Assembly (NCBI RefSeq): GCF_947499705.1
Contig: NZ_CANMPJ010000001.1
Span: forward strand, 1,399,501 to 1,463,500
Direction of reading: 5' to 3'
Source: an uncultured Erythrobacter sp.
GTDB taxonomy: Bacteria > Pseudomonadota > Alphaproteobacteria > Sphingomonadales > Sphingomonadaceae
Length of the DNA stretch: 64,000 nucleotides
Under the pieces are notes generated by a model. It saw only the letters and a program-made list of their open reading frames with translations, was not told the origin of the DNA and did no database searches. Every line of letters begins with the position of its first letter. The first letter of the stretch is position 1. The position numbers were made by a program, and so were the translations under genes. Shown in pieces: positions 44,824 to 52,814 of the stretch.

Positions 44824-45846
44824 ATGATTCAAACTTCCACGCCGATGCGCATTCCCGATGCGGCGAAATCACGCCTCAACATCCTGTTCATCGCAAAAAA
44901 CGCGCTGTGGGAGGGGGAAATTCACCCGGAGGACGGCAATCACGCACTCTATCACCGCGAGATGCGAGAGGTGCTTGAGGGGCTTGGACTGAAGCTTACT
45001 CTGGCCGAAACGCACGACATCCTGTTCGATCCGCCTGAGGGCATCGACTTTGTCTTTCCGCTGCTCAATCGTGCCGGGTTCTTCAACTCGGAGATGCTGG
45101 TGCCGCTGCTGTGCGAGCGCGCGGGCATTCCCTATCTCGGGGCAAATCCAATCCTGCGCGGGCTTTCGGATGACAAGCACCTCGCCAAGCGCGCTGCCGT
45201 CGACGCAGGCGTCCCTACTGCTCCGTGGGCGGTGTATCGCAAGGGCGCGCCGATCACCGAGGACAAATGCCCGAATGCGGATCGCTATGTGATCAAACCA
45301 AACAATTCCTCGGCAAGTTGGGGGGTTGAAGATGCATATGACTGGCAAGGCGTGAAGGCTGCCGTTCGGCGCATCCACGACGACGAAGCCAATGGCGGGC
45401 AAGACGCAATTGTAGAGCCGTTCCTGACTGGCAGCGATGTCGAAGTCCCGGTGGTGACAATCGACGGCGAGCCACAGGTCATGCCGATGCTGATATTCCG
45501 TCAGGCAGACCCATCGCATCTACGCACCTATTACGAGAAACGCGATCTGGTTGACCGCAGACAGAAATACTCACTCGACGCGTTCGAGAACGACACACTG
45601 GTTGCCCGCATCGACGAACTCACTCGCAAGGTTTGGGAAGAATATCGCCCGTTCGACTACGGTCGGTTCGAATTCCGCGTGAACGAGGAGACCGGCGATG
45701 TGCAGTTCCTCGAGCTGAACTTGAACTGCAATCTGTGGTCGCAGAAGGTCTTTGGGCGCTCCGCGGTCATGGCTGGCTGGACGCAGGCAGAGCTAATCGA
45801 AACGCTATTGGCCGAAGGGCTGCGGCGGCATGGGCTGCTTGGCTGA
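44824..45846 (+). CDS. ATP-grasp ligase related to D-alanine--D-alanine ligase
   Basis: A 340-residue protein with the ATP-grasp layout of the Ddl family: an N-terminal substrate domain (LNILFIAKNALWEGE, GIDFVFPLLNRAGFF), ERAGIPYLGANPILRGLSDDKHLAK, then the ATP-binding YVIKPNNSSASWGVED and the metal-binding FLELNLNCNLWSQKVFG. In true Ddl enzymes the corresponding tail reads EvNT-PG; here it is ELNLNCN, and the substrate-domain residues also differ, so a different carboxylate-amine ligation is likely. The first Met could also be at residue 8 (MRIPDAAK). It is divergent from the PLP-fold gene and 20 nt upstream of the next gene. Confidence 0.8.
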   Translation: MIQTSTPMRIPDAAKSRLNILFIAKNALWEGEIHPEDGNHALYHREMREVLEGLGLKLTLAETHDILFDPPEGIDFVFPLLNRAGFFNSEMLVPLLCERAGIPYLGANPILRGLSDDKHLAKRAAVDAGVPTAPWAVYRKGAPITEDKCPNADRYVIKPNNSSASWGVEDAYDWQGVKAAVRRIHDDEANGGQDAIVEPFLTGSDVEVPVVTIDGEPQVMPMLIFRQADPSHLRTYYEKRDLVDRRQKYSLDAFENDTLVARIDELTRKVWEEYRPFDYGRFEFRVNEETGDVQFLELNLNCNLWSQKVFGRSAVMAGWTQAELIETLLAEGLRRHGLLG

Positions 45847-45866
45847 ACCGGGAGGAGACGAAGCTG

Positions 45867-46409
45867 ATGTTCAAAAAGCTGTTCGGTGCAGGAAAGCCGG
45901 AGCCGCTTCAAACCAGGCTCGACCCCCGATTTACCGATGGTTCGTTGTCAGAGTTTTTCATCAAAGTCAGTGCAGCTAAAATCGACGGCGTTATGGGCGA
46001 TTGGGGTGACCTAAAGCCAGCGGGCACTGTCATTGCAGTCACAGCGTTTGGTGATCTGTTCGTTACGGATGCCGACGGCAATGTAGCAATGCTCGACACG
46101 ATTGAGGGAAAACTCAATCCGGTTGCCGAAAGCCCCGAGCAATTGCTCGCACTGCTTGAAGACGAGCAGAAACAAGATGAGCTATTGCTGGCTGGCTTCG
46201 TGCTTGGCGCGAGATCGGATGGGAAAACGCTTGGCGAAGGTGAATGCTACGATTTCACTCCGCCACCCATTCTGGGCGGACCGATGACGCCGGAAAACTT
46301 TGAAGTCACTGATTTCGTCGTGAAAATGTCGATTGCCGGACAGATTTTTGTACAGGTCAAAGACTTGCCACCCGGCACCAAGATTGGCGAAATCAAGATC
46401 ACAGACTGA
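45867..46409 (+). CDS. DUF1851-like protein (Tdi1/SMI1-type)
   Basis: ATG 45867 with GGAGGAG upstream gives 180 residues (MFKKLFGAGKPEPLQT). The C-terminal half, LLAGFVLGARSDGKTLGEGECYDFTPPPILGG (key residues LGEGECYDF and LGG) followed by VVKMSIAGQIF, looks like the DUF1851/T6SS immunity Tdi1 C-terminal pattern. Such proteins are often immunity proteins or orphan relatives of SMI1/KNR4. No toxin gene is adjacent. It follows the ATP-grasp gene by 20 nt, which suggests cotranscription, and its stop directly abuts the stop of the convergent SDR gene. Confidence 0.7.
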   Translation: MFKKLFGAGKPEPLQTRLDPRFTDGSLSEFFIKVSAAKIDGVMGDWGDLKPAGTVIAVTAFGDLFVTDADGNVAMLDTIEGKLNPVAESPEQLLALLEDEQKQDELLLAGFVLGARSDGKTLGEGECYDFTPPPILGGPMTPENFEVTDFVVKMSIAGQIFVQVKDLPPGTKIGEIKITD

Positions 46410-47144
46410 TTAGGCTGCCACCTCTTCACCTCTGAAATCAAACACTTTCCCGCTCTGCTCCGGACCTAAGCTCGATAGCACGCCCAGCAAGTTGTCCGCG
46501 GCGTCACCCGGCTCAGTCAACTGTCCATCGGGCAAATTCGACTGGAATGGCTCCGACAGCGCGCTGTCCACCGTCCCCGGATGCAAGCCAACGATCACGC
46601 CGTGCTTATGCGTCCGCCCGATCTCTAGCGCGAAGTTCTTGAGCAGCATATTCAGCGCTGCCTTTGACGCACGGTAGGAATGCCATCCCCCTAGGCCGTT
46701 GTCCGATATCGAGCCAACCCGCGCGCTGAGCGCTGCGAAGACGAACCGCTCATTGCGCGGCATCAGGGGCAACATATGCTTGGCGATGATCGCTGGGCCG
46801 ATTGTGTTGAGCGCCAGAACCTGAGCCATCGCAGTGGGATCGAGGCGCTTGAACGTACGCTCTGGTCCCGTTCCATCCGGCAGGGTCAGCACGCCTGTAG
46901 CAACGATCACCCATTCCGGCGGTGCGTCTCGCATCGATGATGCCGCATCTTTGATCGATGCTTCATCGGTCAGATCGAATGCGAAAGGTGAGATTGCAGG
47001 ACCAAAGGGCTCAACACCGCCGCGCGACCCTGCGTAGACCGTCTCGCACCCGCGCTCCGCCAAAGCATCGCACAATGCCTTGCCGATCCCGCCGCTACTG
47101 CCAAACACCGCCGCTCGGCTCGGCCATTTTCCTACATCCGTCAT
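46410..47144 (-). CDS. Short-chain dehydrogenase/reductase
   Basis: From ATG 47144 (MTDVGKWPSRAAVFGSSGGIG) it has 244 residues. The cofactor motif GSSGGIGKAL, a VIVATGVLTL strand in place of NNAG, the LNTIGPAIIAKHMLP helix and the active-site WHSYRASKAALNM (Tyr and Lys three apart) place it in the classical SDR family, resembling the CsgA/C-factor type. The substrate is unknown. A start at 47201 would add 19 residues without the Rossmann signature. Confidence 0.88.
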   Translation of the reverse strand: MTDVGKWPSRAAVFGSSGGIGKALCDALAERGCETVYAGSRGGVEPFGPAISPFAFDLTDEASIKDAASSMRDAPPEWVIVATGVLTLPDGTGPERTFKRLDPTAMAQVLALNTIGPAIIAKHMLPLMPRNERFVFAALSARVGSISDNGLGGWHSYRASKAALNMLLKNFALEIGRTHKHGVIVGLHPGTVDSALSEPFQSNLPDGQLTEPGDAADNLLGVLSSLGPEQSGKVFDFRGEEVAA

Positions 47145-47425
47145 GAAGACTAAAGCGCGCAAATGGCGCATGGTTCCGAACGAGTGTTGGCAAAATGTCA
47201 ACTTCGCATTTCAGCCGTAAGCTGCTGGGTGAACTGCAAAAATGGGGCAAGGTCGGGGGTGACACAGTGTCAATTGTGTCAACTTCACTCAATTAGATTC
47301 GCGCTACCGTCACCGGTGACTTGCCACTGGCACAACGGCGATGCCCAACTACTCAACACCACGCGGCTTGCCTCGTATGGCCAAGCCGTTAGATAGGTCT
47401 CAAACGAATACGGGATCATTCATCG
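47145..47425. promoter_or_regulatory. Intergenic region upstream of sdhB
   Basis: A 281-nt gap divergent between the SDR gene (-) and sdhB (+). It contains the candidate operator at 47260-47281 and the palindrome GTCACCGGTGAC (about 47310-47321). Coding frames in the gap are short and unconvincing. Confidence 0.5.
47260..47281. promoter_or_regulatory. Palindrome/direct-repeat cluster, candidate operator upstream of sdhB
   Basis: TGACACAGTGTCA at 47260-47272 is an odd-centred palindrome, and GTGTCA recurs at 47276-47281, giving TGACAC-N10-GTGTCA. It lies about 145 nt upstream of the sdhB start. A transcription-factor site is a reasonable guess; the factor is unknown. Confidence 0.4.
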
Positions 47426-48205
47426 ATGGCGACTTTCACACTTCCTGCAAATTCCAAGATCCGTAATGACGGCAAGGTGCATAAGGCATCGGGCGGACGG
47501 GTGAAGAAGTTTAAGGTGTATCGCTACGATCCCGACAGCGGCAAAAATCCGAGCTACGACAAGTTTGAAATCGACCTAGACGAATGCGGGCCGATGGTTC
47601 TGGACGCTTTGTTCAAGATCAAGAACGAAGTCGACCCGACGCTGACGTTCCGCCGGTCCTGCCGCGAAGGAATTTGCGGTTCGTGCGCGATGAACATGAA
47701 CGGCAAGAACGGTCTGGCCTGCACGACCTCGATCGAGGATCTCAAGGGCGAGATTCGCATTACGCCATTGCCGCATATGGAAGTGATCAAGGACTTGGTC
47801 CCTGATTTCACACACTTCTACGCCCAATACGCGTCGATCCGCCCTTGGCTGCAAACCGTTTCGACCACGCCATCGGGCAAGGAACGACTGCAATCTCCCG
47901 AGCAACGCGAGCAGCTTGACGGTCTGTATGAGTGCATCCTGTGCGCTTGCTGCTCGACTTCCTGCCCAAGTTATTGGTGGAATTCGGACAAGTTCCTCGG
48001 CCCGGCAATTCTGCTGCAGGCATACCGCTGGCTGGCCGACAGCCGCGATGAGATGACCGGTGAGCGGCTCGACGATCTCGAGGATCCGTTCCGCCTGTAT
48101 CGCTGCCACACGATCATGAACTGCGCGAATGTCTGCCCGAAAGGTCTTTCTCCCGCCAAGGCGATTGCAGAAACCAAGAAGATGATGGCCGAACGCGCTA
48201 TCTGA
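47426..48205 (+). CDS. sdhB: Succinate dehydrogenase iron-sulfur subunit
   Basis: The electron-transfer subunit of complex II, linking the flavoprotein to quinone. The 259-residue protein has the [2Fe-2S] ligands ([13 protein letters not shown] and a later LAC), and the [4Fe-4S]/[3Fe-4S] set [16 protein letters not shown] and [18 protein letters not shown]. The window holds no sdhA, sdhC or sdhD on either side; upstream is an unrelated SDR gene, downstream the thioesterase gene, whose ATG lies at the sdhB stop. Confidence 0.96.
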   Translation: MATFTLPANSKIRNDGKVHKASGGRVKKFKVYRYDPDSGKNPSYDKFEIDLDECGPMVLDALFKIKNEVDPTLTFRRSCREGICGSCAMNMNGKNGLACTTSIEDLKGEIRITPLPHMEVIKDLVPDFTHFYAQYASIRPWLQTVSTTPSGKERLQSPEQREQLDGLYECILCACCSTSCPSYWWNSDKFLGPAILLQAYRWLADSRDEMTGERLDDLEDPFRLYRCHTIMNCANVCPKGLSPAKAIAETKKMMAERAI

Positions 48206-48669
48206 TGGCGCTTAAGGACGACGTGTTCGACCACTTGCCGGACCCGGAGAATCCGGGCTGGCATCACTGGAATTTGAAAGACGACACGCTGTTTAACGGC
48301 GCGGTGATGGGCAAGCTCATCACGCGGCGTGAAGGTGACAAGTGCCGTCTGCGGATGTTCCCAGAACGACGACACGAGAACCTTCAGGGTATCATCCATG
48401 GTGCGGTTTCGCTTGGCCTGATCGACATCTCGATGTTCACCACCATGCATGTTGTCGGCACTGGCAATGCAGGTCCTTCGGTGACACTGGAGCTTTCGAC
48501 GCAGTTTATCGGCGGTGGCGATCCCAAGCGTCCACTCGACGCGGTGACTGAGATCATGCGCGAGACTGGCAAGCTTGTGTTTGTGCGCGGCGAGGTCGTG
48601 CAGGATGATGATCGGGTCGCCGCCTATAGCGGGATCATTCGCAAGTTTGTCGCCCGCAAGGACGGTTGA
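48205..48669 (+). CDS. PaaI-family hot-dog thioesterase
   Basis: A 154-residue acyl-CoA thioesterase-like protein. The hot-dog signature ENLQGIIHGAVSLGLIDISM and the strand GPSVTLELSTQFIGG, then LVFVRGEVVQDDDRVAAYSGIIRKF (key residues VRGEVVQ and GIIRKF) are typical of the PaaI group. It is tightly coupled between sdhB (TGATG overlap) and zapE (no gap). Substrate unknown. Confidence 0.88.
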   Translation: MALKDDVFDHLPDPENPGWHHWNLKDDTLFNGAVMGKLITRREGDKCRLRMFPERRHENLQGIIHGAVSLGLIDISMFTTMHVVGTGNAGPSVTLELSTQFIGGGDPKRPLDAVTEIMRETGKLVFVRGEVVQDDDRVAAYSGIIRKFVARKDG

Positions 48670-49785
48670 ATGACCGGGCTGCTGGCGCGCTACGAGCATT
48701 TGATCGATTGCGGACAGCTCCGCTCTGATCCTGACCAACGCAAAGCGGCTGCTCGGCTTGACGCCCTGCAAAAGGAACTCGAAGCGGATCGTCCCGGCGG
48801 TTTGTTGGCGCAGCTGTTCGCCAAGGGGCCTTCGCGGGCGCAAGGTGTCTACATGTGGGGCGGCGTCGGGCGCGGGAAATCGATGCTGATGGACCTGTTT
48901 CACGAGACGCTTGGCATACCCGAAAAACGCCGCGTCCATTTTCATGCCTTCATGCAAGAAGTCCACGCAATGATGCGCGCCTGGCGAAAAGCCGATCCGG
49001 GCGACCCGATCCCGAATGTTGCGCGCGATATCGCGCAGGATGTCCGTTGCCTGGCATTCGATGAAATGGTGGTGACCAATTCCGCCGACGCGATGATCAT
49101 GAGCCGACTCTTCACGCAGCTCATCCGCGAACAGAATGTCACAATCGTAACAACCTCGAACCGCCCTCCCCGCGATCTTTACAAAGACGGGCTCAATCGC
49201 GAGCACTTCCTGCCGTTCATCGATCTGATCCAGACCGAGCTGGAAGTGGTCGGATTGAATGGTCCCACCGATTACCGGCTCGACCGGATTGGCGACCTTG
49301 CAACATGGCACACACCGCTCGGCGATGCCGCGACCGAGAAAGTGCGTGAGGCATTCTTCCGGCTGACCGACTTTGCACCTGAAGACGCCGCAAACGTGCC
49401 AAGCGAAGAGCTGTCCGTCGGAGGCAACCGCACGCTCCACGTGCCCAAGTCATTGAAAGGTGTCGGTGTCTTCAGCTTCAAGCGGCTGTGCGGAGAGCCG
49501 CGCGGTGCGCCCGACTACCTCGCAATAGCGCAGCATTTTCACACAGTGATTATCGTCGGCATTCCGGAGATGAGCCCGGAAAAGCGGAATGAAGCCGCGC
49601 GGTTCGTGACATTGATCGACGCACTGTATGAAAACCGGGTGAAGCTGTTTGCCACCGCGGCAGCTCATCCCGATGAACTGTACCAATCCGGAGATGGCAG
49701 CTTCGAATTCGAACGCACAACGAGCCGACTGAACGAAATGCAGAGCGACGACTATATGGCGCTAGGCCACGGTCAGGCGGATTAG
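48670..49785 (+). CDS. zapE: Cell division protein ZapE (AFG1-like ATPase)
   Basis: A 371-residue AAA-type ATPase associated with the Z-ring during constriction. The Walker A motif GGVGRGKSMLMDLFH and the Walker B LAFDEMVVTNSADAM with TTSNRPP sensor and LYKDGLNREHFLPFI are as in ZapE/AFG1. It directly follows the thioesterase gene and ends by overlapping the stop of the convergent crotonase gene (TTAG). Confidence 0.94.
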   Translation: MTGLLARYEHLIDCGQLRSDPDQRKAAARLDALQKELEADRPGGLLAQLFAKGPSRAQGVYMWGGVGRGKSMLMDLFHETLGIPEKRRVHFHAFMQEVHAMMRAWRKADPGDPIPNVARDIAQDVRCLAFDEMVVTNSADAMIMSRLFTQLIREQNVTIVTTSNRPPRDLYKDGLNREHFLPFIDLIQTELEVVGLNGPTDYRLDRIGDLATWHTPLGDAATEKVREAFFRLTDFAPEDAANVPSEELSVGGNRTLHVPKSLKGVGVFSFKRLCGEPRGAPDYLAIAQHFHTVIIVGIPEMSPEKRNEAARFVTLIDALYENRVKLFATAAAHPDELYQSGDGSFEFERTTSRLNEMQSDDYMALGHGQAD

Positions 49786-50705
49786 GCCGCAGCGATCCGT
49801 TCTGCGACACGGGCCTGCGCAGCGACAAGGCGGCTCATGACTTTGAGATCCTGCTCGCGGAGTTGCAAGGCAGTGTCGGCCCACAACTCGGTGATGCGGT
49901 TAAGCTCCTCGACGTGGAGGTTCCACACCTGCTTGATCGCGCGCCGTGAGCCAACAAGCCCTGCATGTCGCCGGTCGGAACGCTTGATGAAATCGCGCAC
50001 GGCATTCACGCCGTCGCCCGGTTCGGCAAGCGCATGCACGAGGCCCATCGCGTACATTTGCTCAGCCGTAAATGTCTCATTCGAAACAATAATCCGATCA
50101 GCCATTGCGCTTCCAAGCTTACGCGAAAGAAGCGCATGAGCGCCCATCCCAGGGAACAGCCCGAACATGACTTCGGGAAGGCCAAATGTCGCCTGCCGCT
50201 CGGCCACGATGTAATCGAAGGACAGCAGTGCCTCAAACCCACCGCCCAGCGCAGCTCCTTGGACGAGGCCGACAGTAAGCATCGGAATGTCAAGCGTACG
50301 GATGTTGCGGTCCAGGATTGCGCAGCAGCGATGTCCGTAATTTACCAGACCAACCCGGTCGCCTTCGCGGATCAGCCGCTGAAACAGGGCCAGATCCCCG
50401 CCATAGCAGAATACATCTGGAGACCGGCTGCCAAGCACCAGATAACGCAACGGAATGCGGCCAGGCCCGAACCCGCTGGAAATCAAAGACTGCCAGCTTT
50501 CGAAATCGTCCAGCATGGCGGGAGTGAAGCTTGGACGCCCGTCCGGACTCATAAAAGTCCAGAGGGTCGCGGAACGATCATCGTAAAGTACGTCTAGTTC
50601 TTGGAGAGATAAAAGCTCTTGGGGAATTGCGATGTGTAGCGCACTTTCCGCCACCAACTCATCATCGCTGGTCAAGGGGATTGCCTTGCTAGCTGAGCTA
50701 TCCAT
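49782..50705 (-). CDS. RpfF-like crotonase (possible diffusible-signal-factor synthase)
   Basis: A 307-residue crotonase-fold protein. The region VQGAALGGGFEALLSFDYIVAERQATFGLPEVMFGLFPGMGA is almost a textbook RpfF motif, seen here by its key residues: oxyanion-hole GGG, Glu158 (GGFEA) and Glu178 (LPEVMF), 20 residues apart as the two catalytic glutamates of RpfF. RpfF enzymes act as both thioesterase and dehydratase on 3-hydroxyacyl-ACP to make cis-2-unsaturated fatty-acid signals; enoyl-CoA hydratase activity is the alternative. The N-terminal ~60 residues are longer than in simple hydratases, again RpfF-like. It lies 198 nt downstream of the XrtA amidotransferase gene, and its stop overlaps zapE's. 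Confidence 0.78.
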   Translation of the reverse strand: MDSSASKAIPLTSDDELVAESALHIAIPQELLSLQELDVLYDDRSATLWTFMSPDGRPSFTPAMLDDFESWQSLISSGFGPGRIPLRYLVLGSRSPDVFCYGGDLALFQRLIREGDRVGLVNYGHRCCAILDRNIRTLDIPMLTVGLVQGAALGGGFEALLSFDYIVAERQATFGLPEVMFGLFPGMGAHALLSRKLGSAMADRIIVSNETFTAEQMYAMGLVHALAEPGDGVNAVRDFIKRSDRRHAGLVGSRRAIKQVWNLHVEELNRITELWADTALQLREQDLKVMSRLVAAQARVAERIAAA

Positions 50706-50903
50706 TAATCTATTCTCCGATGCGACCCGAAGTCATCCGAGAAATATTGCCCCCGAATGATCAAACAGCCTTTTTGGCTCCGTTATGGAGGAAACTAGGC
50801 GACAGGGGCGCGGAATAGCAAATGTTAAATTTCCGTTATCATCCGACCTGAGTCTCATTTCGGGCCAACAGTGACGCCGTGACGTCACCCTCATGTTATC
50901 CGG
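50706..50903. promoter_or_regulatory. Upstream region of the RpfF-like gene
   Basis: A 198-nt gap between the amidotransferase stop and the RpfF-like start. It holds the perfect palindrome GTGACGTCAC (50879-50888), with a partial copy GTGACG just upstream (50871-50876), and an AT-rich stretch near 50822-50840 where a promoter could sit. The palindrome lies close to the amidotransferase stop, so it could belong to its terminator or to an operator for the RpfF-like gene. Confidence 0.4.
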
Positions 50904-52802
50904 TCAAGCGGACACGCCGAGACGTTCGAGAGACTTTTCAAGCATTATCAACTGCCAAAGCACTCGCGAGTGATCAAAACGACCAGTTATGTGATCATCC
51001 GCCATCTTGGAAAGAGCGCTCGGTTCGAAGAAACCCGTTTTTACAAGTTCATCGCTCTGCGAGATTTCACGCACTTGCTTTGAGAGCGGTCCGCGCATCC
51101 ATTGGCCGATTGGTGTGACGAATCCCTGCTTCGGTCGATATAGGATGTCGCGGGGCAGATATCGCTCCATGCACTTCTTCAGCAGGTATTTGCCGGTACT
51201 GCCATGGACCCGCATGTTTTCGGGGAGAGTCGCCGCAAATTCGACAAGGCGATGGTCAAGCAACGGCTCGCGCGCTTCCAAGCTCACCGCCATACTGGTG
51301 CGATCGACCTTCGTCAGAATGTCGCCGGGCAGCCAGAATTTCAGGTCGGCATATTGCGCCCGGTCGAGCCCGCTGCGCGCAGGCGCACTGCGCATCAACC
51401 GGATCAGTTCATCTTCCGAACGGTGACCGCCCAAGTTCTTTGAGAAGGAATCGGAATAGAGCGCTGCACGCGCTTCAGGGGTCGTTACAGACAGGCCTCT
51501 CGCATACCCTTCCTCACCGCTTTCCGAGAGGGCTAGCAAGGTCGCCTTTGCCCGGAGCGGGCGCGGCGCCCAATCAGCCTTTGGCCAGAGCCTGCCAAGC
51601 GTGCCGAACAGAGAGCCGCGCAAACCGGAAGGAAGCAATGAACGCACCCGTTCTTCATTGTGGTGGAACACCTGCCGGCGATACCCGGCAAAGGCTTCGT
51701 CGGCACCATCGCCGGACAGTGCAACAGTTACCTTTTCCCGTGCGAGTTGACACACCCGCCATGTCGGTAGCGCCGAAGCATCGGCAAAGGGCTCATCGAA
51801 CATGGCTGCGAGTTGGTTGATCGCGTGAAAATCATCCTGACCGACCGTGCGGGCTTGATGCGATGTGCCAAACTTTTCCGCGACTTGTTTGGCGTAGCTG
51901 GTTTCATCGAGCGCCTCGACATCGAAACCAATCGAGCACGTCTGCACCGGATTTGCGCTGGCTTCGCTCATCAATGCGACAACGCTGGACGAATCGACAC
52001 CGCCGGAGAGAAACGCGCCGAGCGGCACGTCGGCGACCATTCGCGATTGCACTGCGTCGCGCATCAAATGGACGAGCTCGGCAGAAAGGTCCGCTTCGCC
52101 GCCCTTTGCGCGGTTGGAGAAATCGATGTCCCACCAACTTTTGGGACCGCCGGGCGCCTTGCCCTGCTCCAGCAGCATGAAATGGCCCGCCGGGAGCTTC
52201 TCGACCCCGCTCAGGATCGAATGCGTATCCGGCACATAGCCCCATGTAAGATACGCATCGAGCGCCTCCGGATTGACCCGGCGGCGCAGCAGCGGATGCG
52301 CGAGAAGCCCTTTGAGCTCGGATGCGAAGGCCAGGCTACCATCGGACAGTCGAGCCATGAAGAGCGGCTTCACCCCAAAGCGATCGCGAGCGAGCAGAAG
52401 CTGGCGTTTATCGAGATCGTATAGCGCGAAAGCGAACATGCCATGCAAGCGATCCAGGCAATTCACGCCCCAGCGCTGCCACGCGGCCAGAATAACCTCG
52501 GTGTCGCCCCCGGTCTTGAAACGCGCGCCAGCCTTTTCAAGCTCAGCACGCAGCTCGCGGAAGTTGTATATCTCACCATTGAAGACGATCACTGCCCGGC
52601 CATCGGCGGAGTGCATTGGCTGCGGTGATCCTTCGAGATCGATGACCGACAGGCGCCTGTGCCCCAGCCCGATGCCAAGGTCGGTCCACACCCCGGCCCC
52701 GTCCGGCCCGCGGTGCACCATCGCATCGCACATGCGTTCTACCCGGTTCGGATCAACCGGTTTGGGCGTTTCAGCATGAAAGAGTCCGGCAATCCCGCAC
52801 AT
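50904..52802 (-). CDS. XrtA/PEP-CTERM system amidotransferase (asparagine synthase-like)
   Basis: A 632-residue glutamine-dependent amidotransferase with an Ntn glutaminase domain, beginning MCGIAGLF with catalytic Cys2, and an ATP-dependent synthetase domain with LSGGVDSSSVVAL (PP-loop). The HRRLSVIDL, FNGEIYNF and KPLFMARLSDGSLAFASELK segments are those of exosortase A-associated amidotransferase 1 rather than AsnB; it presumably amidates sugar residues of the polysaccharide. It lies 12 nt after exosortase A, the last member of the main run. Confidence 0.9.
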   Translation of the reverse strand: MCGIAGLFHAETPKPVDPNRVERMCDAMVHRGPDGAGVWTDLGIGLGHRRLSVIDLEGSPQPMHSADGRAVIVFNGEIYNFRELRAELEKAGARFKTGGDTEVILAAWQRWGVNCLDRLHGMFAFALYDLDKRQLLLARDRFGVKPLFMARLSDGSLAFASELKGLLAHPLLRRRVNPEALDAYLTWGYVPDTHSILSGVEKLPAGHFMLLEQGKAPGGPKSWWDIDFSNRAKGGEADLSAELVHLMRDAVQSRMVADVPLGAFLSGGVDSSSVVALMSEASANPVQTCSIGFDVEALDETSYAKQVAEKFGTSHQARTVGQDDFHAINQLAAMFDEPFADASALPTWRVCQLAREKVTVALSGDGADEAFAGYRRQVFHHNEERVRSLLPSGLRGSLFGTLGRLWPKADWAPRPLRAKATLLALSESGEEGYARGLSVTTPEARAALYSDSFSKNLGGHRSEDELIRLMRSAPARSGLDRAQYADLKFWLPGDILTKVDRTSMAVSLEAREPLLDHRLVEFAATLPENMRVHGSTGKYLLKKCMERYLPRDILYRPKQGFVTPIGQWMRGPLSKQVREISQSDELVKTGFFEPSALSKMADDHITGRFDHSRVLWQLIMLEKSLERLGVSA

Positions 52803-52814
52803 GGTGTCGGGCCG

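Noticed and set aside
47971-49440. 489-codon minus-strand frame opposite sdhB, the thioesterase and zapE
   Set aside because: It is the complement of three clear genes in a high-GC sequence, has no recognisable domain and no upstream signal. Long antisense frames are expected here.
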